From: Breviolum minutum Mf 1.05b.01
Lineage: Eukaryota > Sar > Dinophyceae > Suessiales > Symbiodiniaceae
Direction of reading: 5' to 3'
DNA: 64,000 nucleotides
NCBI GenBank assembly: GCA_000507305.1
Contig: DF239287.1
Coordinates: 1,912-65,911 of the forward strand
The notes beneath the pieces were generated by a model. It was given only the letters and a program-made list of their open reading frames with translations, was not told the DNA's origin and ran no database searches. Shown here piece after piece: positions 63,832-64,000 of the stretch. The position numbers and the translations under genes were made by a program. Positions within the stretch are counted from its first letter, which is position 1, and every line of letters begins with the position of its first letter.

Positions 63832-64000
63832 TGGTTGCTATTATTTCATGTTCCGCCTGTTTCTTACCAGTCTGAGCTTTGCTATGATGGTGGGTCTTTT
63901 GAATGAGTTTAAGGTTGTTTTTTGGTAACCAAAAGCCCCGGCCAGTTTCGATGTTTGGTCTCCCAGAAATGGTAGTTTAGAAGCATTTTTATACAATCAT
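63832..64000. other. Nothing recognised
   Basis: Short right-hand edge without identifiable feature. Confidence 0.5.

Overview
The window is nuclear DNA of a eukaryote and most resembles a dinoflagellate of the Symbiodiniaceae or a close relative; this is inference from sequence style. The supporting signs are short exons (about 90 bp) in long introns, 5' splice sites that use GC and GA as well as GT, acceptors that are all followed by G (AG|G), a spliced-leader-like relic, abundant decayed non-LTR retrotransposons, short inverted-repeat elements, and neighbouring genes all on one strand. No prokaryotic features, tRNA, rRNA or CRISPR were seen. Two N gaps (15593-16139 and 34550-34659) and single Ns at 8135 and 63506 show a draft assembly.

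Layout. Positions 1-23 kb hold no confident host gene. This part contains unassigned open frames, simple and tandem repeats (a 20-bp array at 5321-5530, TG/TTG tracts near 8.1 kb) and a dense retrotransposon graveyard at 14.3-22.6 kb. The graveyard includes an R2-like element (C-terminal zinc knuckle plus endonuclease-like domain) split by a second LINE fragment flanked by a 14-bp target-site duplication. From 23.3 to 26.5 kb there are exon-like islands that I cannot assign.

Positions 28.26-49.36 kb hold the main find: an almost complete exportin-1 (XPO1/CRM1) gene on the plus strand. I could place 34 coding exons, about 3.0 kb of coding sequence in 21 kb, by alignment from memory with the conserved family. 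Reading phase is kept across nearly every adjacent pair, and the last exon ends in a stop at 49360-49362. The extreme N-terminus and a few short internal segments were not found. Its introns carry satellites, microsatellites and several families of inverted-repeat elements.

Downstream on the same strand are an intronless multi-pass membrane protein gene (51419-52504, with an HxHHY motif) and a kelch-repeat gene whose six clear exons lie at 60.27-62.94 kb and which probably runs off the right edge. The right end (63.3-63.8 kb) has an inverted-repeat element interrupted by a 405-bp insertion with a 7-bp duplication and an internal 101-bp direct repeat.

The three genes have unrelated functions (nuclear export, an unknown membrane role, a kelch scaffold). 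Their shared orientation fits dinoflagellate unidirectional gene arrays rather than a pathway cluster.
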